Assembly: GCA_023433515.1 (NCBI GenBank)
Contig: JAEZCN010000061.1
Location: 1 to 34,525 of the forward strand
Direction of reading: 5' to 3'
From: Pseudomonadota bacterium
Lineage (GTDB): Bacteria > Pseudomonadota > Gammaproteobacteria > Steroidobacterales > Steroidobacteraceae
Length of the DNA stretch: 34,525 nt
Shown: positions 25,365 to 33,143 of the stretch, piece by piece
How positions within the stretch are numbered: the stretch's first letter is position 1
Layout of the letters: the number at the start of each line of letters is the position of its first letter
The notes under the pieces: model-generated
The model's input: only the letters and a program-made list of their open reading frames with translations
Database searches by the model: none
Told to the model about the DNA's origin: nothing
Translations under genes and position numbers: made by a program

Positions 25365-26647
25365 ACGTGCGCCGCACCCTGCTCATCGTCAGTTATCACT
25401 TCGCGCCGAGCCCCGCGGTCGGCGCGAAGCGCTTCAGTTTCCTCGCGCGCGAGTTCGCGCAGCTCGGCTACGAAGTGCACGTCGTGACCAGCGACCGGCG
25501 CGGCTCCCCGCACGGCGACGCGGACGACACGCTGCCGCTGAGCGGCCGCATTCACCGGGTCGCGGAGCCCATCGAATTACCGCTCGCGGGCGGCGGTTTC
25601 GCGCGCCGCGCGGTGAACGCGTTCGCGCGACGCGCGCTCGCTCCGGTCGGTTGGGAATACGGCTGGGCCCGCGCGGCCACCGCGCGGGCGCTGTCGATCG
25701 CTCGCGACCTGCCGCCCGGCGTCGTCATCGCGACCTCTCCCCCGCAGTCGGCGCTGATCGCCGGCGCGCGCATCGCGCGTGCGCTTCGCTGGCCGCTCAT
25801 CCTCGACTACCGCGATCCGTGGAGCGGCTACGACTGGCCGCGCTGGCGGCGCGGCCGCGTCTCGCAGGTCTTCGCGCGCCGTATCGAAACCCGGCTCGTG
25901 CGACAAAGCGCCGTGCGCGTGCTGAACACGCCGTCGATGCGCGAGTCGTTCGAAAAGTTCTTTCCGTTCACGAACAGCGCGCAGAACTACGTCGTCCCGA
26001 ATGGCTTCGACGCGCGCGAGCCCGGCGCGCAGGCGCCATCCGCGGCGGCCGCGCGCATCGACATCGTGCATGCGGGAGAAATCTTCACCGGGCGCTCGCT
26101 CGTCCCCGTTCTCACGGCGATGCGGGAGCTCGCCGCGCGCCAGCCGGGGCACGAGTGGATGCTGACTACCTACGGTGACCTGCCGGCCCCGGAGCTGGCG
26201 CGCATCCGCGCGGCGGGACTCTCGGACCTGGTCCGCGTATTGCCGCGCGTGCCGCTGGCCGAGCTCGCGCCGGTCCTGCAGCGTGCGCACGTTTTGCTCG
26301 CCGTGGTCGGCGATCACATGCTCTATTCCACACCTTACAAGGTGTACGACTACATGGCCGCTGGCCGCCCCATCCTCGGACTCGCGCCGCGCGGCGCGGC
26401 GCTGTTCGAACTACTCGCCGAAAGCGGAGCGGGAGTCACGGTGGAACCCGCCGACGTCGCGGGCATCGGTCATGCGCTCGAGAAGATGATCTTCGGCCAC
26501 GCCTCCGATGTGGCGCGGGCGCGCGTCGAGCGTTTCCGCTGGGCGAACCTGGCGTTGCAATACCGGCTCGCGATCGAGGCGGCCCTGGCCACCCGGGGTG
26601 GAGAGCCGGATCGCGGGCGTGCCTCCCGGCGCGATGCCACGGCCTGA
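25361..26647 (+). CDS. GT-B glycosyltransferase (GT4-like)
   Basis: The 428-residue protein begins with RRTLLIVSYHFAPSPAVGAKRFSFLAREFAQLGYEVHVVT, the typical N-terminal Rossmann start of GT4-like enzymes that lift a sugar from a nucleotide donor. The middle has LILDYRDPWSGYDWPRW and VVPNGFDARE. The C-terminal half has HAGEIFTGRSLVPVL and the donor-binding stretch YSTPYKVYDYMAAGRPILGLAPRG. The ATG overlaps the flippase stop (ATGA), indicating a joint role in exporting or finishing a surface glycan. Sugar and acceptor cannot be inferred. The start is fixed by the overlap; the frame is open further upstream only as a shadow of the flippase. Confidence 0.88.
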   Translation: MNVRRTLLIVSYHFAPSPAVGAKRFSFLAREFAQLGYEVHVVTSDRRGSPHGDADDTLPLSGRIHRVAEPIELPLAGGGFARRAVNAFARRALAPVGWEYGWARAATARALSIARDLPPGVVIATSPPQSALIAGARIARALRWPLILDYRDPWSGYDWPRWRRGRVSQVFARRIETRLVRQSAVRVLNTPSMRESFEKFFPFTNSAQNYVVPNGFDAREPGAQAPSAAAARIDIVHAGEIFTGRSLVPVLTAMRELAARQPGHEWMLTTYGDLPAPELARIRAAGLSDLVRVLPRVPLAELAPVLQRAHVLLAVVGDHMLYSTPYKVYDYMAAGRPILGLAPRGAALFELLAESGAGVTVEPADVAGIGHALEKMIFGHASDVARARVERFRWANLALQYRLAIEAALATRGGEPDRGRASRRDATA

Positions 26648-26737
26648 CGTGCTGTTGCGCACAATGGCGGCGCCGGCGGACCCAAGGTGTGCGCCACATC
26701 GCGCGCCCCTGGACGCATCGGCGCTAACCTCGCGCGC

Positions 26738-27508
26738 ATGGCCAACGACCTCGCATCGGGGAATCCCCCGCAGCTCGAAACCCTGCTCGACCGCTGGCAG
26801 GCCAGCCTGGACTTGCACGCCCGCTACGCGGCGCTCGACGACGAGCGTTACTGGCACGTTCAGCCCTGGCCGAAACACGAACGCCCGCAGCGCTGGATCA
26901 TCCAGCTCGCGCGCAAGCGCATCCTCGCGCTGAAACGTATCGTCGCGCAGCGGCAGCTCGAAGGCGACCGCGCCTGCATCGAAGCCATCGAGATCATGGG
27001 TTTCCTCGCGACGCTCGTCGGACTGACGTCGGTCGAACGATTCATCCCGCTCGCGACGCCCGAGGGCGAACGCCGCGACGTGCTCGCGGCCAAACCCGCC
27101 GCCGTGCCGGCGCGCGAACGCGAATCCACGGGACGGACAACGGAGAACCGGCGCATCGTCGAAGCGCATCCGCGCCCCGCCGAGAACCGGCGTACCGCGG
27201 AAACCACCCGCCAGATGCCCGCGCTCTCGGGCGCGAAGCTCGCGCAGGCCAAGCTGCGGCGCGAGCCCCCGCGCGCGGCGGCGGCGAAACCCCGCAAGCC
27301 GGCCGAAAAACCGCCGACCACCGTCACGCAGATGGAACACGTCGTCATCGCGGACGCGGTGCGCTTGTTAGGCTGGGGAAAGCAGTGGCATGAGCTCGCC
27401 GAGATGATCGCACGGCTCGCCGAGCGCCCCGCACCCTCGGAGATCCGCCGCATCCTGCGCACGTATCGAGACCAGATCGACGCGATCGTTTCCCGGCGCG
27501 GCAAGTAA
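26738..27508 (+). CDS. Uncharacterised protein, two structured ends joined by a basic disordered linker
   Basis: I do not recognise a named family. The 256-residue product has an N-terminal helical part (1-115) with WQASLDLHARYAALDDERYW, QPWPKHERPQRWIIQLARKR and a long helix. A charged, Arg/Ala/Pro-rich linker (about 116-197) has a repeated ENRR. A compact C-terminal helical part (198-256) contains HVVIADAVRLLGWGKQWHEL and PSEIRRILRTYRDQID. No signal peptide or membrane segment is visible, so it is likely cytosolic, and its basic charge suggests nucleic-acid or ribosome contact as one possibility only. The ATG at 26738 has no Shine-Dalgarno; TAACCT seven bases before it may be a -10 box. It ends at a strong terminator before the ABC module. 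Confidence 0.75.
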   Translation: MANDLASGNPPQLETLLDRWQASLDLHARYAALDDERYWHVQPWPKHERPQRWIIQLARKRILALKRIVAQRQLEGDRACIEAIEIMGFLATLVGLTSVERFIPLATPEGERRDVLAAKPAAVPARERESTGRTTENRRIVEAHPRPAENRRTAETTRQMPALSGAKLAQAKLRREPPRAAAAKPRKPAEKPPTTVTQMEHVVIADAVRLLGWGKQWHELAEMIARLAERPAPSEIRRILRTYRDQIDAIVSRRGK

Positions 27509-27519
27509 GACGCCGATTC

Positions 27520-27551
27520 GCGCCGCCTTGCAAGGCGGCGCCTTCCTTTTG
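27520..27551 (+). terminator. Rho-independent terminator after the uncharacterised gene
   Basis: A near-perfect inverted repeat, GCGCCGCCTT paired with AAGGCGGCGC around GC (27520-27541), is followed by CTTCCTTTT. This is the clearest intrinsic terminator in the window. It separates 26738-27508 from the downstream ABC operon. Confidence 0.8.
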
Positions 27552-27586
27552 CAGAATCCCCGGCCCCGGCGTCGCGGAACTCTGCC

Positions 27587-28297
27587 ATGATCACGACCCA
27601 GAACCTGACCAAGCATTACGACGGCCTCGTAGCCGTCGACGACCTGTCCTTCTCGGTGCAGCCGGGCGAAGTGCTCGGATTCCTGGGCCCGAATGGCGCA
27701 GGCAAGTCGACGACGATGCGCATGATCGCGGGTTTCATCACGCCCACCGCGGGCACTGCCAGCATCTGCGGGCACGACGTGCTCTCGGAACCGCTCGCCG
27801 CCAAGGCGGCCCTCGGCTATCTACCCGAGGGCGCGCCGAGTTATGCCGAAATGACGGTCCGGGGATTCCTCTCCTTCATGGCGGACCTGCGCAGCCTCGA
27901 GGGTGAACGGCGCAAGTCGCGACTCGATTACGTGATCGGCCGCCTGCAGCTCGAACCCGTGCTCGAGCAGTCGATCGAGACTTTGTCGAAGGGCTTCAAG
28001 CGGCGCGTGGGACTCGCGCAGGCCATCGTGCACGATCCGCCGGTGCTGATCCTCGACGAGCCCACGGACGGCCTCGATCCGCTGCAGAAGCACGAAGTGC
28101 GCGCGCTCATCGGCGAGATTGCCCGCGAAAAGACCATCGTCATCTCGACGCACATCCTCGAAGAGGTCGACGCGGTGTGTACGCGCGCGGTGATCATCGC
28201 GCACGGCAAGCTGGTCGCGGACGGCACGCCCGCCGCGCTCAAGTCGCAGGCGCCGTCCGGCCGCCTCGAAGACGTGTTCCGCGCCGTCGCCGCCTGA
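27587..28297 (+). CDS. ABC transporter ATP-binding protein, GldA-like
   Basis: The 236-residue ATPase has Walker A GPNGAGKST (34-42), a degenerate signature LSKGF (133-137, in place of LSGGQ), Walker B VLILDEPTDGLDP (153-165) and the switch His in ISTHILEEVD. It is the first gene of a four-gene block with a GldF-like permease, a GldG-like protein and a DUF4340 protein. GldA homologues belong to the gliding-associated ABC complex of Bacteroidetes. In Proteobacteria the same module occurs in non-gliding species with unknown function. The ATG at 27587 lacks a good Shine-Dalgarno. Confidence 0.9.
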   Translation: MITTQNLTKHYDGLVAVDDLSFSVQPGEVLGFLGPNGAGKSTTMRMIAGFITPTAGTASICGHDVLSEPLAAKAALGYLPEGAPSYAEMTVRGFLSFMADLRSLEGERRKSRLDYVIGRLQLEPVLEQSIETLSKGFKRRVGLAQAIVHDPPVLILDEPTDGLDPLQKHEVRALIGEIAREKTIVISTHILEEVDAVCTRAVIIAHGKLVADGTPAALKSQAPSGRLEDVFRAVAA

Positions 28298-28312
28298 CTC
28301 CCTGGAATGGAC

Positions 28313-28326
28313 AGGAGAAACCCTTG
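28313..28326 (+). promoter_or_regulatory. Shine-Dalgarno that fixes the TTG start of the permease gene
   Basis: AGGAG at 28313-28317 lies six bases before TTG at 28324 and too far from the next ATG at 28345. This argues for the rare TTG start. Confidence 0.65.
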
Positions 28327-29058
28327 AATCCCGTGCGTACCATCATGCGCCGCGAACTCGCGAGTTACTTCGCGACGCCGCTCGCGTACGTGTTCGTCAC
28401 CATCTTCCTCTTCTTCCAGGGCCTGCTCACGTTCTACGTCGGGCGGATCCTCGAGATCGAACAGGCCGACCTGCGGCCGTTCTTCCTGCTGCTGCCCTGG
28501 CTGTTCCTCATCCTCATACCCGCGGTTTCGATGCGCTTCTGGCCCGAGGAACGCGCCAGCGGCAGCATCGAACTGCTGCTCACTCAGCCCATCACGATGT
28601 GGCAGGCCGTGCTCGGCAAATTCCTCGCGGGCTGGCTGTTCATCGCGCTGGCGCTCGTGCTCACCACGCCGTTGTGGATCACGATCAACTGGCTGGGCTC
28701 GCCGGACAACGGAGTCATCGTCGCCGCGTATATCGGGAGCCTCCTGATGGCCGGCGCCTATCTATCCGTGGGCTCGTTCATGTCCGCGATGACACGCAGC
28801 CAGGTGATCGCGTTCATCCTGGCGTTCCTCGTGTGTTTTCTGCTGGTGATGGCCGGGTTCCCGATGGTGCTCGACGTCGCGCGCAGCTGGGCCTGGCCCT
28901 GGATCACCGAGGGCATCGCGGCGCTCTCCTTCTATACGCACTTCGAGAACATCACGAGGGGCGTGCTCGATCTGCGTGACGTCCTGTACTTCACGCTCGT
29001 CATCGCGTTTTTCCTGGCCGCGAGCGCGGTCGCGCTCGAATCACGCAAGTCACGATAG
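28324..29058 (+). CDS. ABC-2-type permease, GldF-like
   Basis: The 244-residue protein has six predicted helices, starting with YVFVTIFLFFQGLLTFYVG. RFWPEERASGSIELLLTQPITMWQAVLGKF is the conserved ABC-2/GldF loop between helices 2 and 3. It should form the channel driven by the upstream ATPase. The start is TTG at 28324, supported by AGGAG (28313-28317) at six bases; the next ATG (28345) would lose MNPVRTI. GldG follows after two bases. No substrate is known. Confidence 0.9.
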   Translation: MNPVRTIMRRELASYFATPLAYVFVTIFLFFQGLLTFYVGRILEIEQADLRPFFLLLPWLFLILIPAVSMRFWPEERASGSIELLLTQPITMWQAVLGKFLAGWLFIALALVLTTPLWITINWLGSPDNGVIVAAYIGSLLMAGAYLSVGSFMSAMTRSQVIAFILAFLVCFLLVMAGFPMVLDVARSWAWPWITEGIAALSFYTHFENITRGVLDLRDVLYFTLVIAFFLAASAVALESRKSR

Positions 29059-29060
29059 TC

Positions 29061-30938
29061 ATGAAGAAATCCACCATCGGAGCCGGCGTACTCGCCATCG
29101 TGGGCGTGCTGTTCATCGGCATCATGCTGCTCGCGAACACATTGCTGCGCGGCGCGCAGATCGATCTCACGGAAAACAACGTCTACACGCTCTCGGAAGG
29201 CACGAAGAACATCGTCGCCAATCTCGAGGAGCCGGTGAACCTGTACCTGTTCTTCTCCGAGCGCACGGCGACACCGAATCCGCAGATCCGCAACTACGGC
29301 ATCCGCGTGCGCGAACTGCTCGAGGATCTCGTGGCGCGCTCGAACGGCAAGCTCGCGCTCAAGGTCATCGATCCTCAGCCGTTCACCGAGGAGGAAGACC
29401 GCGCGACGGAGCTCGGCATCTCGCCGGTGCGCGCCGGCGGCGACAACATCTACCTCGGACTCGCCGCAACCAATTCCACCGACGGCAAGCAGTCGATCCC
29501 GTTCCTGGACTCGCAGCTCGAGCAGCAGCTCGAATACGACGTCGCCAAGCTGATCCACGGACTATCCACCAGCAAACGCCCCGTCGTCGGCTGGTTGTCG
29601 TCGCTGCCGATGCAGGGCGACTTCGACATGCGTACCGGTCGCCCGCGTCCGCCGTGGGTCGTGTATCAGCAGGTCGAGCAGCTCTACACGGTGCGCGACC
29701 TCGATGTTTCGGTCAGCAAGATCGACTCGGACGTCGACGTGCTGGTCCTCGTTCACCCGAAGGACCTGCCGCCCGCGGCCCTGTACGCGATCGACCAGTA
29801 CGTGATGCGCGGCGGTCACGTGCTCGCGTTCGTCGATCCGAATTCGCAGGCGGATGCGGCGGGCGCCGATCCCTCCGATCCGATGGCGGCGATGGCGGCC
29901 GACAAGTCGTCCAGCCTGGAGCCGCTGCTCTCGGCCTGGGGCGTGGATTTCGACCGCAACCAGGTGGTCGTCGATCTCGAACGCGGGCTGCGCGTGACGA
30001 TGCGCGAAGGCGATCCGCCCGCCCAGCACATCGCGATCCTCGGCCTCGACGACACGGCCATGGCGCGCGACGTGATCACGGGCACGCTCACCAGCGTGAA
30101 CCTCGCGACCGCGGGTAGTTTGAAAGCGAAGGAAGGCGGCAAGCTGCAGTTCGAGCCGCTGATCCGCTCCAGCGCGCAGGCGGGCCTGCTGCCGAGCCAG
30201 CGCTTCGCGATGCTCACCGACCCGGCGACGCTGCGCGACGGATTCAAGCCCAGCGGCGAGCAGGTGGTGGCCGCGCGCATCTCGGGCAACGCATCGAGCG
30301 CCTATCCGGACGGTCCGCCCGAGGGCGCGACCGCGGCCTCGGACGCACTCGAGGCCTCCTCCCAGCCGATCAACGTCGTGGTGATCGCCGACTCCGACCT
30401 GCTCTCCGACTTCATGTGGGTGCAGACGGGCAACTTCCTCGGCCAGATGATTTCACGGTCCTTCGCGGACAACGGCAAGCTGGTCTGGAACGCGCTCGAC
30501 AATCTCGCCGGCAGCTCGGATCTCATCAGCATCCGCGGCCGCGCGTCCTATTCGCGCCCGTTCGAGAAGTTCGAGGAGTTGCGCCGCACGGCCGCCGCGC
30601 AATTCCGTTCCACCGAGCTCGAGCTCGAGGAACAACTGCGCCAGACCGAGGAGAACCTCGGCAAACTGCAGAGCGCGCAACCCGGCGACGAGTTGCTGTC
30701 GCCCGACCAGGCGCGCGAGATCGAGCGATTCCAAGAACAGAAGCTGCGCATCCGCAAGGAGCTGCGCTCGGTCACCTCCGGGCTCGACCGTGACATCGAA
30801 CGGCTCGGCGCACGCGTGAAGTTCGTCAACATCATCGTCGTGCCCGGCGTGTTCGCGCTCATCGCCGTCGCGATGGCGCTGTGGCGCAAGCGCCGGCGCA
30901 GCGCGATCGCGATGCTGCGCAAGGGAGCGGCGTCATGA
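29061..30938 (+). CDS. GldG-like ABC transporter auxiliary protein
   Basis: The 625-residue protein has an N-terminal membrane anchor (about 8-27, AGVLAIVGVLFIGIMLLANT). A long soluble region follows, of the kind found in GldG/ABC_transp_aux proteins (PF09822): IDLTENNVYTLSEGTKNIVANLEEPVNLYLFFS, LEDLVARSNGKLALKVIDPQPF, and DVDVLVLVHPKDLPPAALYAIDQYVMRGGHVLAFVDP. A coiled coil rich in Glu/Gln (about 540-580) and a C-terminal helix with a basic tail (VFALIAVAMALWRKRRRS) complete it. The bulk should lie in the periplasm. Its stop overlaps the next gene as ATGA. It likely senses or moves a substrate for the GldA/F transporter, but the role is unproven. Confidence 0.88.
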   Translation: MKKSTIGAGVLAIVGVLFIGIMLLANTLLRGAQIDLTENNVYTLSEGTKNIVANLEEPVNLYLFFSERTATPNPQIRNYGIRVRELLEDLVARSNGKLALKVIDPQPFTEEEDRATELGISPVRAGGDNIYLGLAATNSTDGKQSIPFLDSQLEQQLEYDVAKLIHGLSTSKRPVVGWLSSLPMQGDFDMRTGRPRPPWVVYQQVEQLYTVRDLDVSVSKIDSDVDVLVLVHPKDLPPAALYAIDQYVMRGGHVLAFVDPNSQADAAGADPSDPMAAMAADKSSSLEPLLSAWGVDFDRNQVVVDLERGLRVTMREGDPPAQHIAILGLDDTAMARDVITGTLTSVNLATAGSLKAKEGGKLQFEPLIRSSAQAGLLPSQRFAMLTDPATLRDGFKPSGEQVVAARISGNASSAYPDGPPEGATAASDALEASSQPINVVVIADSDLLSDFMWVQTGNFLGQMISRSFADNGKLVWNALDNLAGSSDLISIRGRASYSRPFEKFEELRRTAAAQFRSTELELEEQLRQTEENLGKLQSAQPGDELLSPDQAREIERFQEQKLRIRKELRSVTSGLDRDIERLGARVKFVNIIVVPGVFALIAVAMALWRKRRRSAIAMLRKGAAS

Positions 30939-32056
30939 ACCGACGGAAGCTCACCATCCTCGCCGTCTCGGCGGTGGTGCTGCTGGTCGCGGGAATCTGG
31001 CTCAACGCGAGCCGCACGCGCCAGCAGACGGTGCAGTCGGGCGAGCGGATGTTTCCGGACCTGGCCGGCGCGCTCGCGGAGATCGACGAGATCCGCATCT
31101 CGCGCGGCGACGGCAGCCGCACCACGCTGAAACGCCAGGCCGACGGCTGGACGGTCGCCGAGCGCAACTACCCGGCGGACGCCAGACGCGTGCGCGATCT
31201 CGCCTTCGCGCTCGCGAACCTCGCGATCGTCGAGCGCAAGACCAGCGACCCGGCGAACTACCCGAAGCTCGGGGTCGAAGCCGCGGACACGCCCACCGCG
31301 ACCAGCACCCTGGTCGAGGTCGTCGCCGGAAAGAAATCCTGGCCCCTCCTCGTCGGCAAGAGTGCCGAGGGCAGCGCGGTTTACGTGCGCAAGCCCACGG
31401 AGGCCGCGAGCGCACTGGCGGAGCCGACGCTCACGGTCGACCCGGACCAGAAGCGCTGGATAGACCGCCTGCTCACGGACATTCCCGCCGCGCAGGTCCA
31501 CGACATTTCGATCAAGCCCGCCAACGGACCGGCCTATCTACTGAAGCGCGAGCAGCCCGACTCGGAACTCGTCATGAGCCCGATTCCGCGCGGCCGCACT
31601 CCGCTCACCGCGATGTCCCTCGAAGGCCAGGCCGGAGCGCTGGTGTCGTTCAATTTCGACGACGTGCGCACCGCGTCTTCGCCCGCGCCCGCCGCGACGG
31701 ATCGGGCCACGTTCCGCACGTTCGATGGCCAGGTCATCGAATTGGCGGGACGGCGCGAGGCAGACAAGGCATTCGTGAGCGTCTCGGCGCGGCGGGATCC
31801 CGCGCTGGCGGCGCAATTCCCGCAATCGGCCGCGACCGCGTCAACGACTTCGTCGGACACCTCGGGCGAGCCTGCCAAGGCGCCTGCCGCCCCTTCTGCT
31901 CCGGTTGCGCCCGCAGCTGCGACCGAGGCGCCCAAGCCCGGCGCGCAAACCTCCGAACGCCTCGCGGCCCGAACCGCGGGTGTCGAGTTCGAGATCCCGC
32001 TCTACAAGTACGAGTCGCTGTTCAAGCCGCAGGAAGAGCTGCTCGAGAGCAAGTAG
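30935..32056 (+). CDS. DUF4340-domain protein of the GldAFG-like module
   Basis: The 373-residue protein has one N-terminal membrane helix (about 6-23, LTILAVSAVVLLVAGIWL). The periplasmic DUF4340 region has LAEIDEIRISRGDGSRTTLKRQADGWTVAE, YPADARRVRDLAFALANLAIVERKTSDP and PLLVGKSAEGSAVYVRK. An Ala/Pro-rich linker (AKAPAAPSAPVAPAAATEAP) comes next, then a short conserved-looking end (VEFEIPLYKYESLFKPQEEL). It overlaps gldG as ATGA with AAGGGAG upstream. DUF4340 proteins regularly accompany GldG in this module; their function is unknown. Convergent with lptG 19 bases away. Confidence 0.87.
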   Translation: MNRRKLTILAVSAVVLLVAGIWLNASRTRQQTVQSGERMFPDLAGALAEIDEIRISRGDGSRTTLKRQADGWTVAERNYPADARRVRDLAFALANLAIVERKTSDPANYPKLGVEAADTPTATSTLVEVVAGKKSWPLLVGKSAEGSAVYVRKPTEAASALAEPTLTVDPDQKRWIDRLLTDIPAAQVHDISIKPANGPAYLLKREQPDSELVMSPIPRGRTPLTAMSLEGQAGALVSFNFDDVRTASSPAPAATDRATFRTFDGQVIELAGRREADKAFVSVSARRDPALAAQFPQSAATASTTSSDTSGEPAKAPAAPSAPVAPAAATEAPKPGAQTSERLAARTAGVEFEIPLYKYESLFKPQEELLESK

Positions 32057-32075
32057 CCGGAGCTGGCGCGACGCC

Positions 32076-33143
32076 TCACCGCGTGCGCGCCACGAGGAAC
32101 AGCGCCACTGCGGCCAGCAATGCCGTCGGCATCCAGGCGAGCAGCGCCGGGCTCGCCTGGAATACGATCGCGCCGCTCTCGAGCGTGCGCTGCACGAAGA
32201 AGAACGATACGCCGATCAGCACGCCGACCAGCATGCGAGCGCCCGATCCCGCCGATCGCAGGCTGCCGAACACGAACGGGATGGCCAGCAGGCCCGCGAA
32301 CAGGATCGCGGTGGTTCGCGCGATGCGCGACCAGAACGCGAACTCCTGCGCGGCGGAATCGAGACCGTTTTCGCGCAGGTGCCGGATGAGCCCGAACAAC
32401 ACGCGGGTCTCGAGCTCGCGCGGCTGGACCACCGTCAGCCCGAGGAAATCTCCGCCGACCGCCGACGAGAACTCGCGGCTCGCCTCGTGGGCCGACCTGA
32501 TCTCCTCACCGTCGAAGCGCGTCGTCGCGTATTGCGAAAGGCGCCAGCTGCCGTCCGGCTCGACCGTGGCGGTCGCCGCGGTCGACATGGACACGAGCCG
32601 GTGATCCGGCGACAGCTCGAACACGCGCATGCCACCGAACTCGCCGCGCCCAGACTGCTGCATGACGTTGATCAGCAGATTGCCGTCGCGCACCCAGGCG
32701 CCGCCGCGGCTCGCGAAGCTGATGTTCGAGAACTTGCTGAGCGCTTTCTGCTGCTTCGCCATCGACTGCAGCGGCGGGGCCAGGAATTCGCCGCACAACA
32801 CCGCCAGCGCGACCAGCAGCAGGCCGGCCATGGCGACCGACCCCGCGATTCGCCACACGGACACACCGGCCGCGCGCATCACCGTGAGCTCGCTGCCGCG
32901 CGCGAGCTGGCCGAGTCCGAGCAACGTGCCGATCAGAACGCCGATGGGCAGCAGCTCGTAGATCTGCTGCGGAATGTTGAGCAACACGAACCAGAACGCA
33001 TCGAGCGCGGTGTAGGTGCCGATGCCGATGTCGTCCTGCTGGTTCGCGAACAGGAACAGCGCGAGCAGCGTCAGCAGCACGGCCATGACGACCAGCACGC
33101 CGCCCAGCATCGCGCGGATCACGTAGCGGTCGAGCAGGTTCAC
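32076..33143 (-). CDS. lptG: Lipopolysaccharide export permease LptG
   Basis: LptG with LptF and the LptB ATPase extracts LPS from the inner membrane and passes it to LptC/A. The 355-residue protein has three N-terminal helices (LLDRYVIRAMLGGVLVVMAVLLTLLALFLF; IPQQIYELLPIGVLIGTLLGLGQLARGSELTVMRAAGVS), a periplasmic beta-jellyroll region and three C-terminal helices (ILFAGLLAIPFVFGSLR...). The start is GTG at 33143, overlapping the lptF stop as GTGA; longer frames run into lptF and are shadows. No ATPase gene is nearby, as LptB is encoded elsewhere in such genomes. Confidence 0.95.
   Translation of the reverse strand: MNLLDRYVIRAMLGGVLVVMAVLLTLLALFLFANQQDDIGIGTYTALDAFWFVLLNIPQQIYELLPIGVLIGTLLGLGQLARGSELTVMRAAGVSVWRIAGSVAMAGLLLVALAVLCGEFLAPPLQSMAKQQKALSKFSNISFASRGGAWVRDGNLLINVMQQSGRGEFGGMRVFELSPDHRLVSMSTAATATVEPDGSWRLSQYATTRFDGEEIRSAHEASREFSSAVGGDFLGLTVVQPRELETRVLFGLIRHLRENGLDSAAQEFAFWSRIARTTAILFAGLLAIPFVFGSLRSAGSGARMLVGVLIGVSFFFVQRTLESGAIVFQASPALLAWMPTALLAAVALFLVARTR

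Noticed and set aside
2068..27373. GTTAGGC/GCCTAAC words as integron attC sites
   Set aside because: They match the core consensus GTTRRRY/RYYYAAC, but each stands alone inside a conserved gene. I found no paired imperfect palindrome and no integrase.
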